Source: Verrucomicrobia subdivision 6 bacterium
Lineage (GTDB): Bacteria > Verrucomicrobiota > Verrucomicrobiia > Methylacidiphilales > Verrucolacustridaceae
Length of the DNA: 34,295 nucleotides
Assembly: GCA_945876115.1 (NCBI GenBank)
Contig: CAMCNF010000006.1
Coordinates: 1-34,295 of the forward strand
Direction: 5' to 3'
The notes below the pieces were generated by a model, which worked only from the letters and a program-made list of their open reading frames with translations, did no database searches and was not told the DNA's origin. Each line of letters starts with the position of its first letter. Position 1 is the stretch's first letter. Positions 1-6,992 of this stretch are shown in pieces. The translations under genes were made by a program, and so were the position numbers.

Positions 1-630
1 TGGCCTGCGGAGATGAAGGCGTTGGAGGCGAAGCGGGTGGAAATACGGGCGGGAGCGGAAAAGAAGCGGTTAGAGGCGCAGAGTACGGAGGTGGAGCGGA
101 AGAATTTAGAGTTGGAGGCGGCGACTCATCGAGCGAAGGTGGCGCGTTATAAGATTCAGCAGTTTGAGACACGCAAGAACGAGGAGTTTTCTGCTTTGGG
201 TACAGAAATTGCGCGGGAAGAGAAGGAGGTGCATGAGATTGAGGATCGAGAGTTGGAGTTAATGGATCGGGGGGAGAAGGCGAAGAAGGCGGCGGCGATT
301 GAGATTGAGGCGGCGAAGGGCCGTGAAGCGGAGGTGACGGCGAAGGAGTTGGAGCAGGGTAAAAAGAAGATTGAGTTGGAGACGCGGTTGGCGGATTCGG
401 TAAAGGAGATTGAGCTGCTGGCGGCGGGACTCGATGAGGGAGTTTTAGGTAAGTACCGGAGAATCATGGCGAGTAAGAAAGATGTGGCGGTGGTGCCGGT
501 GGTCCATGGGACGAACTGTGGGGGTTGCCATATGAAGTTAACCGCTGGTTCGGCGATATCTGCCAAAGCAGGAAATATGGGTGCGACGTGCGAGAACTGT
601 GGGCGATTGCTGTTCTGGCCGGTGAACTAA
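1..630 (+). CDS. CT398/CdsZ-like coiled-coil zinc-ribbon protein (5' end outside window)
   Basis: Member of the COG1579 type: a long charged coiled coil followed by a C-terminal four-cysteine zinc ribbon. The reading frame is open to base 1 (codons before the first ATG at 13 encode W-P-A-E), so the gene very probably begins upstream; about 209 codons are visible, whereas the family usually has around 240 residues. The Lys/Glu-rich helical part fills the first ~150 residues. The ribbon follows: NCGGC near residues 169-172 (counted from the ATG at 13) and CENC near 194-197, ending in GRLLFWP. Chlamydial CT398 (CdsZ) has the same layout and has been linked to sigma-54 and the type III secretion apparatus; whether this copy acts similarly cannot be seen here. 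Its last ~246 bases recur, degraded, at 3709-3954. Family assignment is confident, cellular role is not. Confidence 0.85.
   Translation, partial: WPAEMKALEAKRVEIRAGAEKKRLEAQSTEVERKNLELEAATHRAKVARYKIQQFETRKNEEFSALGTEIAREEKEVHEIEDRELELMDRGEKAKKAAAIEIEAAKGREAEVTAKELEQGKKKIELETRLADSVKEIELLAAGLDEGVLGKYRRIMASKKDVAVVPVVHGTNCGGCHMKLTAGSAISAKAGNMGATCENCGRLLFWPVN
385..630 (+). repeat. Direct repeat, intact copy (3' end of the zinc-ribbon gene)
   Basis: This stretch matches 3709-3954 in the same orientation with about 18 mismatches by eye, roughly 93 percent identity, and no indels that I can see. It covers the end of the coiled coil and the whole zinc ribbon including the stop codon. The two copies bracket two AT-rich genes and a permease remnant. 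Confidence 0.85.
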
Positions 631-678
631 AGCAAGAACAGGCTTGTTAAAAAAAGCTTGTTACTTTAATAATTTTTT

Positions 679-1368
679 ATGCGATTACTACAGGCTTCCG
701 TCCTGTCCCTTCTCCTCGTCATGCAGGTGAATGCACAAGTTGGAGAAAAGTGCTTTGGGCCTTTGACCTACGGGATGAGTGATGAAAGAGTGGAAGATGC
801 GTTGTCGAATATTGGAATACAAAGAATCCACGAACCAACCGAGTCATTGGCTTTGAGGCAAACATTTAACAATTCCGGCATCATGGCTTGGGATCGCTTT
901 GAAAACTCAAAAAACCTGCAGATCTTTGAGCGTAAATCCTTTCGGGGAAGAGTGGTCGAGCAAATAACAGAAATCCTTTGTTATTTTCTTAAGGGTCAAG
1001 CCGCAAGCAATATGGGGATAAAGACCGCCCCACAAGGCTTGCAGGCGGCTGTTCTAATCTTTGAGCCGCTAGAAAAAGATTGTCTCAATACATTTGAAAC
1101 TTTGCAAAATATTGTAAGTGAAAGAAACGGTGCGCCGACAAAGAGCACAAGAAAATTCGAAGAGCCATTTTATAAAAACGATGGCTATACAGAAACAGCA
1201 ATCAAGGCGGGTAAATGCACCTATGAAGCGTCTTGGCAGCATCCCGCAGGATTTCAATCGATTTGGCTAAGGATAGGCAAAGATATGAAAATCATGCTTT
1301 ATTATCAATCAAGCATCTTTGGTGAGGTTCTAGATCGTGATCTACAAAACAAGAAGGACCAGCTCTGA
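679..1368 (+). CDS. Secreted protein of unknown function (229 aa)
   Basis: Not recognised. Residues 1-20 form a clear signal peptide: a short basic start, the hydrophobic stretch LLQASVLSLLLVM, and a likely cleavage after VNA. The mature part is a mixed alpha/beta-looking globular sequence with several cysteines (C25, one near residue 101, one in KDC near 135, one in GKC near 178), so disulfides in the periplasm are possible. No membrane segment follows the signal. Only three bases separate its stop from the next ATG at 1372, so the two genes are almost certainly co-transcribed. Codons are much AT-richer than in the zinc-ribbon gene or larC, which fits acquisition by transfer. No good ribosome-binding site precedes the ATG; the upstream 48 bases are T/A-rich with a repeated GCTTGTTA. 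Confidence 0.7.
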   Translation: MRLLQASVLSLLLVMQVNAQVGEKCFGPLTYGMSDERVEDALSNIGIQRIHEPTESLALRQTFNNSGIMAWDRFENSKNLQIFERKSFRGRVVEQITEILCYFLKGQAASNMGIKTAPQGLQAAVLIFEPLEKDCLNTFETLQNIVSERNGAPTKSTRKFEEPFYKNDGYTETAIKAGKCTYEASWQHPAGFQSIWLRIGKDMKIMLYYQSSIFGEVLDRDLQNKKDQL

Positions 1369-1371
1369 GAT

Positions 1372-3252
1372 ATGAAAATAAAAACCCCTGTTCAATACCT
1401 GTGTTGGATTCTGACCACGCTCATGCCGCTCCTTTTGGGCCATATTTATGCCCAGACGCTGGACGAAGTATTAGGTGCGGGCAAAACGGATTACAAGCAG
1501 GCGAAGCCGGAAACTATCGAAAAGTGGGAAAACATCTTAACCATGCTGGACGCTTCAAGGTTTGAGGCAGCCTTGCCTGAACTCCAGAAATATCGGACGA
1601 TTGACGATGTAACGGAGCCTTATCAGAAGGTCTTTGTCGATTCGGTGATCATACTTATTGAGCCCGGTGATCAGTTCATGCGGGCCGATGATGTCCAGCT
1701 GAGGTACAACAAATCAATCGACAATCTAAAAAAAGATAAGGCAGACCTCTTATCTGAGAATATGGGTCTAGAAGCTCAGTTACCTGCGATTGAGAAAAAG
1801 ATCAAGGATGCTGCGACTGGTGAGGGGGTGGGTAATGCAGTGGGTGGGATGCTTGGTTTGGGCAGTGTGGGTCAAATCTCAAAAGCCGGGAAAGAGGGAG
1901 CTGAAAGAGAGTTGAGTCGCATCAAGGAAAAGATTAATAAAAACGAGACTCAGATTGCACAAATCGACACAAAAATTGAAAAGCTCAAATTGGGACAAGA
2001 AGATGAGGTGACCAAGTTAGATAGCGAATTTCAAGACCAACAAAAGGTATTGCGAGAGAAAATCAGCACTCAGATTAAAGAGCTAACAAAGACGAATCAT
2101 TCAAGAACGGCTGCAGTTCTAGCCAATGTGTATATGCGAAAACGGGGAAACGATGTGGAGATCGGAAAGTTGGCCCAGCAGGCGACCGAAAATCTAAAAA
2201 ACGAATCCAAAGCGATTGAGGTGGCTAAAGTAGCCCTGAAGCCCGTACGGGAAATGATGGACAAAATGAAGTTATGGACAGCCAAGAGTGAATTAGAAAA
2301 AGCGTTCGCCACCATCAAAAATAGAATCTCCGACAACTCCCTTACCGAGCTGATCAGTCGGGAGGTCATGATGGTCAAATATGAGTTGGATGAAAAACTT
2401 AAAAAAGTAAACGATGAGATCGGTAATTCCATGGATTTGGCCAAAGAGGATCCGGTTCAGGCAGAATCAAAGCTAATGGTGCTCAAAAAAACCTATGTGG
2501 ATGACCCTAATTTGGAGCAAAAAATCAACGAGGTGAGAACGACTCGTTATGAAAAAGAGGAAAAAACAATTCTCAGACTTTCCCAGACCGATCCGGAGGC
2601 CGCGGAACGAAAGCTATCCGAATTTGTCGACCGGAATCCAGAATTTCCCAATTCCGAAAATCTCAAGATTAAGGTCAAAGAGATAAAATTCGCAAAAAGA
2701 ATATCTGCTATTGAGGAAGTAATCAGCAATGACCCAGCGGAAGCGAAAAAAATGATTAAAACACTGATGGCCAGCGGACTTACACCGGATGACATATCTG
2801 TAGTGAAATCGAAGGTATCCAAGCTTGAGAGACAAATATTGGATAAGGAGTTTGATGGCATTAAGGCTGACATGGATGAAGCACAAGGCTTCCTAACCAA
2901 GTTTAACGCTCAGGTTGCTGGATCTGGTAACGTTCCGACGGACGGAAAAGTTGTCAAGGTTGACTTCATCTCTTCGCTTTCAATCGGCACAGAAAACATT
3001 GTTCGTGCCAGAAGTATTCAGGTGGGAGCTCAAAAACGCCTTGAAATACTTTTGGTAGAACCGATGGATAATGTGACGAAAGCCAAGCTCACTGGACTGC
3101 TTGAAACCCAAAAAGCTGCTGTTGAGCAAATGGATGAAGTAGCGAACCTACAGAGGAATAATCGAATACTTGCAGTGGCTGGTTGCGGTGTCATCTTGAT
3201 GGCGGGGGGATTTGGAGGGCTTGTTCTGAAAAAGCGTTTTAAAAAGCAATAG
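1372..3252 (+). CDS. Exported coiled-coil protein with C-terminal membrane anchor (626 aa)
   Basis: Not recognised. The N-terminus has a signal peptide (hydrophobic YLCWILTTLMPLLLGHIY, probable cleavage after YAQ near residue 28). The body is strongly helical and charged, with long heptad-like stretches around residues 115-145, 180-260 and 270-350 and further helical repeats rich in Lys/Glu to about 510. A glycine-rich break (GVGNAVGGMLGLGSVG) lies near residue 155. Residues ~599-619 form one hydrophobic helix followed by the basic tail KKRFKKQ, so the protein is probably anchored in the inner membrane with most of its length outside the cytoplasm. It lacks an LPXTG or PEP-CTERM motif. Base composition is AT-rich like its partner at 679-1368. 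Function cannot be assigned; a periplasmic scaffold or tethering role is only a guess. Confidence 0.7.
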   Translation: MKIKTPVQYLCWILTTLMPLLLGHIYAQTLDEVLGAGKTDYKQAKPETIEKWENILTMLDASRFEAALPELQKYRTIDDVTEPYQKVFVDSVIILIEPGDQFMRADDVQLRYNKSIDNLKKDKADLLSENMGLEAQLPAIEKKIKDAATGEGVGNAVGGMLGLGSVGQISKAGKEGAERELSRIKEKINKNETQIAQIDTKIEKLKLGQEDEVTKLDSEFQDQQKVLREKISTQIKELTKTNHSRTAAVLANVYMRKRGNDVEIGKLAQQATENLKNESKAIEVAKVALKPVREMMDKMKLWTAKSELEKAFATIKNRISDNSLTELISREVMMVKYELDEKLKKVNDEIGNSMDLAKEDPVQAESKLMVLKKTYVDDPNLEQKINEVRTTRYEKEEKTILRLSQTDPEAAERKLSEFVDRNPEFPNSENLKIKVKEIKFAKRISAIEEVISNDPAEAKKMIKTLMASGLTPDDISVVKSKVSKLERQILDKEFDGIKADMDEAQGFLTKFNAQVAGSGNVPTDGKVVKVDFISSLSIGTENIVRARSIQVGAQKRLEILLVEPMDNVTKAKLTGLLETQKAAVEQMDEVANLQRNNRILAVAGCGVILMAGGFGGLVLKKRFKKQ

Positions 3253-3277
3253 AGGGCATAAAATAACAACATTCGAT

Positions 3278-3300
3278 AACTAAAAAATCTTTTAGTTTTT
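3278..3300 (+). terminator. Possible rho-independent terminator, AT-rich
   Basis: Arms AACTAAAA (3278-3285) and TTTTAGTT (3290-3297) pair perfectly around the loop AATC and run into a short T tract, 26 bases after the stop of the coiled-coil gene. The stem has only one G-C pair, so its strength is doubtful. A second inverted repeat, ATCTGAT/ATCAGAT, lies at 3304-3310 and 3329-3335. Confidence 0.35.
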
Positions 3301-3376
3301 CGGATCTGATCGTGCACCTTGAAGCCTAATCAGATTTGAGGGAGTGACATTTTTAAGGAGTCTACCATTCGTGAGG

Positions 3377-3709
3377 TTAGGATTTGGGTGAGATGAGGCA
3401 GTTGTCGTAGGAAAAATAAGTATTCAGGCCGATCGCCAGCCAGAGGGTGAGGCGGATACAAGTGTCGATGGGAAGGGTGATCACCTGAGCCAGGCAAACC
3501 GAAGCTCAGGCAATCGGAATCAACTGGAGAAACGGGCAGCGGAAGTGGCGGTCGACGTTGGGGCGGGTTTTTCGAAGCATGAGGATGCTGAGGCATGCAA
3601 AGGTGAAGGGGATGAGGGGGCCAATGTAGACGAGTTCGCCGAGGACGCCTTTGGGGAGGACACTCGCCATTAATTGCAGCGAATAGTCCGATAGCAACAA
3701 GGCTGACAC
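3377..3709 (-). pseudogene. C-terminal remnant of an APC-family amino-acid permease
   Basis: Read on the minus strand, two adjacent frames give a recognisable permease tail. VSLVAIGLFAA (about 3712-3680) continues, after a one-base frameshift near 3675-3685, as LMASVLPKGVLGELVYIG, then LRKTRPNVDRHFRCPF. An in-frame TGA follows at 3506-3508. Beyond that stop the same frame still reads LPIDTCIRLTLWLAIGL and NTYFSY before a TAA at 3377-3379. Family members of the APC superfamily (YfnA/cationic amino-acid transporter type) have a GELV-IGTL-AF segment, an RPDLPRPFR-P segment and a final helix of this kind in the same order. About 110 codons survive from a protein that normally has 450-500. The break near 3706 is exactly where the zinc-ribbon fragment begins, so a rearrangement joined the two. 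Confidence 0.7.
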
Positions 3710-3954
3710 GCTTGGCGGATTCGACGAAGGAGATTGAGATGCTGGCGTCGGGACTCGATGAGGGAGTGTTAGGTAAGTATCGGAGAATTATGGCGAGTAA
3801 GAAAGATGTGACGGTGGTGCCAGTGGTCCATGGCACAAACTGTGGGGGTTGCCATATGAAGTTAACCGCTGGCTCGGCGATATCTGCCAAAGCAGGAAAT
3901 ATGGGTGCGACGTTTGAGAACTCTGGGCGATTGCTGTTCTGGCCGGTGAATTAG
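3706..3954 (+). pseudogene. Degenerate partial copy of the zinc-ribbon gene 3' end
   Basis: The reading frame reproduces the last ~80 residues of the protein at 1-630 (from the ADS-KEIE segment to FWPVN) at about 93 percent nucleotide identity, but lacks the entire upstream coiled coil. The first zinc knuckle NCGGC is kept, whereas the second has changed from CENC to FENS, so both of its cysteines are gone and the ribbon could not hold zinc. The frame has no stop codon, and many of the other differences are silent. An ORF could start at the in-frame TTG at 3712, but no ribosome-binding site is visible. It is best read as a relic of duplication rather than a gene. It abuts the permease remnant at its 5' side. 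Confidence 0.8.
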
Positions 3955-4220
3955 GGGAGAAATTACTCACGCAAAGGTCGCAAAGTACGCTAAGGAATTC
4001 TAGATGTGAGAATGTAGGAAAGTACGAAAGTCCGAATGTCGTTTTAAAGTTGGAAGTTTAGGTAGAGGCGGCATCTCTGAGGCCGCCTAGTTGGGCGATG
4101 AGTTCTACATAATTGAGCGCAGGCGTTCTCGGAGAGACCGCCCTACCTAAGTTTAGAGTTTTAGAATTACGGTCACACTTCCATGGCAGAAGCGATGGGG
4201 AGAGGTAAGGGATAATTAGG
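3955..4220. repeat. Intergenic repeat region with palindromic element
   Basis: No gene is visible. Three related 7-mers (CGCAAAG, CGCAAAG, CGCTAAG) occur at 9-10-base spacing at 3970-3994. Farther on, TTAGGTAGAGGCGG (4058-4071) pairs with CCGCCCTACCTAA (4138-4150) apart from one bulged base. Inside this, GGCGGC (4067-4072) can alternatively pair with GCCGCC (4082-4087). The nested palindrome resembles REP-like dispersed elements common between genes in this kind of genome, but dispersal cannot be tested from one window. Confidence 0.5.
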
Positions 4221-5441
4221 TTAACGGGCGAGTGATTTGGCGGACGAGCTGACTTCAGAGTATGAAACGCCGGCAGCGGTGGCGGATTTGCGGCAGTCGG
4301 CATCTTCGGGATGGATTTGGACGAGGGCATCTCCAAGGTAGCCGAGTTTAACTCGAATAGGTCCGTAGGGGGTGTTGACGGTTTTTTCTTCGCGGCGAAG
4401 AGTACGGCGGTCGACTCGTTCGAAGCGGACGCCGAAGGCGGTGGTTTCGCGAAGAACAAGGGAGGCGAGGCGTTCGGCGTCTTGGGGGAGGGCAAGGACG
4501 GTGAGGAGGTAACCTGGCCGACCTTTTTTCATGAGGAGGGGGAGGGCGGCGGCGTCGAGGGCGCCGTCGGCCATTAACCGATCGATGGCGTGGGCGAGGT
4601 GCTCACCAGTGATATCGTCGAGGTGGGTGCGTATTTCCACGATTTGATCCTGTGAGGAGGAGGGAGTCGTAGAAGGGGTGCCGAGAAAGGCGCGGAGGAC
4701 GTTGGGGCGACCTGGGAGTTCACGGGTGCCGAGTCCGTAGCCGATTTTGTCAGCGGCAAAGGAGTCGAGGGACCCAAACTTTTTTACGAAGTGGGCGAGG
4801 ATGGCGGCGCCGGTGGGGGTGGTAAGTTCGTGGGGGACGTCGAGTTGGCGGATAGGGATGCCGCGAAGGATTTCGGCGGTGGCAGGAGCGGGGAGGGGGA
4901 AGGTGCCATGGGCGCACTGGATGGTGCCGGTGCCGTCAACGGGAACGGAGGCGGTGATGTTTTCGAGTTTGAGGTGGTGTATGCCTACGGCGGCGCAGAC
5001 GAGATCAACGATAGAGTCCACGGCACCCACTTCATGGAAGTGGACGGTTTCGATAGGAACGCCGTGAAGCTTGGCCTCGGCCTCGGCCACTCGCAGAAAC
5101 ATGGCGAGGGCGGAGTCGCGAACCGCTGGAAGGAGCTTCGATTTTTTCAAAAGCTCACGAATATCGGCCCAAGAACGACCGTGATGATGATGTTCATGGT
5201 GATGATGCTCGTGATGGTGGGGGTGAGGATGGGCCGCTTCTTTAACGAGAAAACGAGTGCCCGAGAGGCCACCGCGTATGGCGCGCTCTGTTTGTAAGGA
5301 AACTTTTTCGGGTAGGCCAAGATTCTGAATCGATTCTTGAAGGAGGGTGAGGGGAACACCGAGATCCAGGAGAGCAGCTGTAAACATATCTCCACTGATT
5401 CCAGAGGGGCAATCGAGATGAAGATGGGCGGGATGGGACAT
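4221..5441 (-). CDS. larC: LarC-type nickel insertion protein for the nickel-pincer nucleotide cofactor
   Basis: LarC inserts nickel, with CTP hydrolysis, into pyridinium-3,5-bisthiocarboxylic acid mononucleotide to make the nickel-pincer nucleotide used by lactate racemase and related LarA enzymes. The 406-aa sequence opens with the family signature LDCPSGISGDMF (residues 10-20). It has a strongly histidine-rich metal-binding stretch at residues 71-87, then the conserved HFHEVGAVDSIVD and ETHLDD-like segments and the C-terminal domain in one uninterrupted frame. In some lactobacilli the protein is split and needs a programmed frameshift; that is not the case here. larB and larE are not in the window. 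The ATG at 5441 lies 21 bases from the GTG of the divergent rpiA, so the two share a very short promoter region. Identification is firm. Confidence 0.93.
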   Translation of the reverse strand: MSHPAHLHLDCPSGISGDMFTAALLDLGVPLTLLQESIQNLGLPEKVSLQTERAIRGGLSGTRFLVKEAAHPHPHHHEHHHHEHHHHGRSWADIRELLKKSKLLPAVRDSALAMFLRVAEAEAKLHGVPIETVHFHEVGAVDSIVDLVCAAVGIHHLKLENITASVPVDGTGTIQCAHGTFPLPAPATAEILRGIPIRQLDVPHELTTPTGAAILAHFVKKFGSLDSFAADKIGYGLGTRELPGRPNVLRAFLGTPSTTPSSSQDQIVEIRTHLDDITGEHLAHAIDRLMADGALDAAALPLLMKKGRPGYLLTVLALPQDAERLASLVLRETTAFGVRFERVDRRTLRREEKTVNTPYGPIRVKLGYLGDALVQIHPEDADCRKSATAAGVSYSEVSSSAKSLAR

Positions 5442-5462
5442 TGAAGATAGATTGACGCAACC

Positions 5463-6158
5463 GTGAGGAAATCCCAGAAAAGAAGAGTGGATTTAATTTC
5501 GCTGAAACGAGCGGCGGCGGAGGCGGCCTTAGCTTATGTGCCGAAAGGGTGTGTGTTGGGAGTGGGGACGGGATCGACGATGATTTATTTTATTCGGGGA
5601 TTGAAGAGGGGTTGGGTGAGGGGGGCGGTGCCCAGTTCTAAGGGGACGGAGCGGGCGTTGCGCAAAAGGGGAATTCGAGTGCTGGATTTGAATCAGGCGA
5701 AGAAAGTGAGGTTGTATGTGGATGGGGCGGATGAGGTGAACCCGAGTTTACAACTGATGAAAGGGGGGGGCGGGGCGTTGACGCGGGAGAAGATTTTGGC
5801 GAGTGCGGCAAAAAAGTTCATCTGCATCGTGGACGGGTCGAAGTTGGTCAAGAGGTTGGGAAAATTTCCGATTCCGCTCGAGGTGGTGCCGATGGCACGG
5901 GATCAGGTGGCCCGCGAGGTTCGAAAAATGGGGGGGAGGCCTGTGTGGAGAAGAGATTTTGTAACGGACAATGGGGGAGAGATTTTGGATGTACACGGCT
6001 GGAAAGTTGCGGATCCAGTCCGAATGGAGAGGAGGTTGGAGGCAATTCCTGGGGTAATCTGCGCGGGGGTTTTTGGAAAAAGGAGGGCGGATCTTCTCCT
6101 GGTGGGAACTCCGCAGGGAGTGGAAAAGTTTATAAGCGTGACAGGAATTCGGTGGTGA
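5463..6158 (+). CDS. rpiA: Ribose-5-phosphate isomerase A
   Basis: Interconverts ribose 5-phosphate and ribulose 5-phosphate in the non-oxidative pentose phosphate pathway. The RpiA motifs appear in order, counted from the GTG at 5463: GVGTGSTM (33-40, phosphate binding), PSSKGTERAL (57-66), VDGADEVNP (86-94, with the catalytic aspartates) and KGGGGALTREK (100-110), followed by FVTDNGGEILD. At 231 aa it is slightly longer than the usual ~220. The GTG at 5487 is an attractive alternative because a purine-rich AGAAAAGAAGA lies just before it, and it would give 223 aa. The gene is divergent from larC. Its last 29 bases overlap the end of the convergent parA. Confidence 0.93.
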   Translation: MRKSQKRRVDLISLKRAAAEAALAYVPKGCVLGVGTGSTMIYFIRGLKRGWVRGAVPSSKGTERALRKRGIRVLDLNQAKKVRLYVDGADEVNPSLQLMKGGGGALTREKILASAAKKFICIVDGSKLVKRLGKFPIPLEVVPMARDQVAREVRKMGGRPVWRRDFVTDNGGEILDVHGWKVADPVRMERRLEAIPGVICAGVFGKRRADLLLVGTPQGVEKFISVTGIRW

Positions 6159-6894
6159 GCTGGCGGTAGCTGGCGGCGGCGGCTCCTGCATTGTCATATT
6201 CGTAGATGGTTTGGCCGTGGCTGGGAGCTTCGGCAAGGCGGACGGATCTGGGGATGATGGTGCGGAAGACCTGTGGACCCAGATGGGTGCGAAGATCTTC
6301 ACTGACCTGCTGGCTGAGGCGGGTGCGGGTATCGTACATGGTGAGGACAATTCCGAGCACGGAGAGGGTGGGGTTGAGTTCTCCCTGTTTAATTCGTTCG
6401 ATCAGATTGAGAATCTTGCCCACTCCTTCCAGGGCAAAGTACTCGCACTGGACGGGGACGAGAATCTTGTCGGCGGCGACAAGGGCGCTGGTCATGAGGA
6501 GACCGACGCTGGGGGGGCAATCGAGGATGATGAGATCGAAGGCGGGCTGGTGGCGGAGGGGTGCGAGGGCATCGCGGACACGAAGAAGGGGATTCTCGAT
6601 TCCGGCGAGTTCCATTTCTGCCCCTGCCAGATCCATCTCGGAGGAGAGGATTTGGAGGTTCTCTTGGCGCGAAGGTTGGAGCATGTCGAGGGCGCGGGCA
6701 TTCCCGATGAGGACGGGGTAGAGACTTTTACCAAGGACGATTTCAAGCCCAAGGCCGCTGGTGGCGTTGGCTTGGGGATCGAGATCGACGAGGAGGACTC
6801 GCCGGCCGGACTCGGCGGCGCCGGCGGCTAGGTGGATGGCGGTGGTGGTTTTCCCTACGCCCCCCTTCTGGTTGCAGATGGCGATCGTTTGCAC
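6130..6894 (-). CDS. parA: ParA/Soj-family chromosome-partitioning ATPase
   Basis: A deviant-Walker ATPase of the Soj/ParA group (254 aa), which normally works with ParB bound at parS sites to segregate chromosome origins. Visible motifs are the deviant Walker A KGGVGKTT at residues 10-17, VLLVDLDPQANATSGLG (A' motif with the catalytic aspartates) and LIILDCPPSVG (Walker B). The conserved NPTLSVLGIVLTMYD and RLAEAPSHGQTIYEYD segments follow. I chose the GTG at 6894 because the family begins directly at this strand; a longer frame reaching 7182 would overlap the divergent ABC gene and adds a proline-rich, unlike sequence. No parB follows: the downstream gene is the convergent rpiA. It may pair with a ParB encoded elsewhere or act on another cargo. 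Confidence 0.92.
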   Translation of the reverse strand: MQTIAICNQKGGVGKTTTAIHLAAGAAESGRRVLLVDLDPQANATSGLGLEIVLGKSLYPVLIGNARALDMLQPSRQENLQILSSEMDLAGAEMELAGIENPLLRVRDALAPLRHQPAFDLIILDCPPSVGLLMTSALVAADKILVPVQCEYFALEGVGKILNLIERIKQGELNPTLSVLGIVLTMYDTRTRLSQQVSEDLRTHLGPQVFRTIIPRSVRLAEAPSHGQTIYEYDNAGAAAASYRQLTTEFLSRL

Positions 6895-6992
6895 AAAGAA
6901 GGAGAACGGCGGAAGGGGTGTCTTGTCGAGCGATTTTCTGTCGGCGGTGGGCTTGACCTTTGGGCTATAGTTCTTAAAATTTATGATTCGCC

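Noticed and set aside
3970-3994. Possible CRISPR-like short array
   Set aside because: Only three 7-base units with two- to three-base gaps, no spacers and no cas genes.
4791-5297. Open plus-strand frame with a Met/Val-rich stretch
   Set aside because: The Met/Val run is the complement of the histidine-rich codons of larC.
6211-6831. Open plus-strand frame of about 206 codons
   Set aside because: Antisense shadow of parA.
6953-6981. TTGACC with an AAAATT box 17 bases on as a promoter of the ABC operon
   Set aside because: The -10 match is poor and the start codon lies too close for a normal leader.
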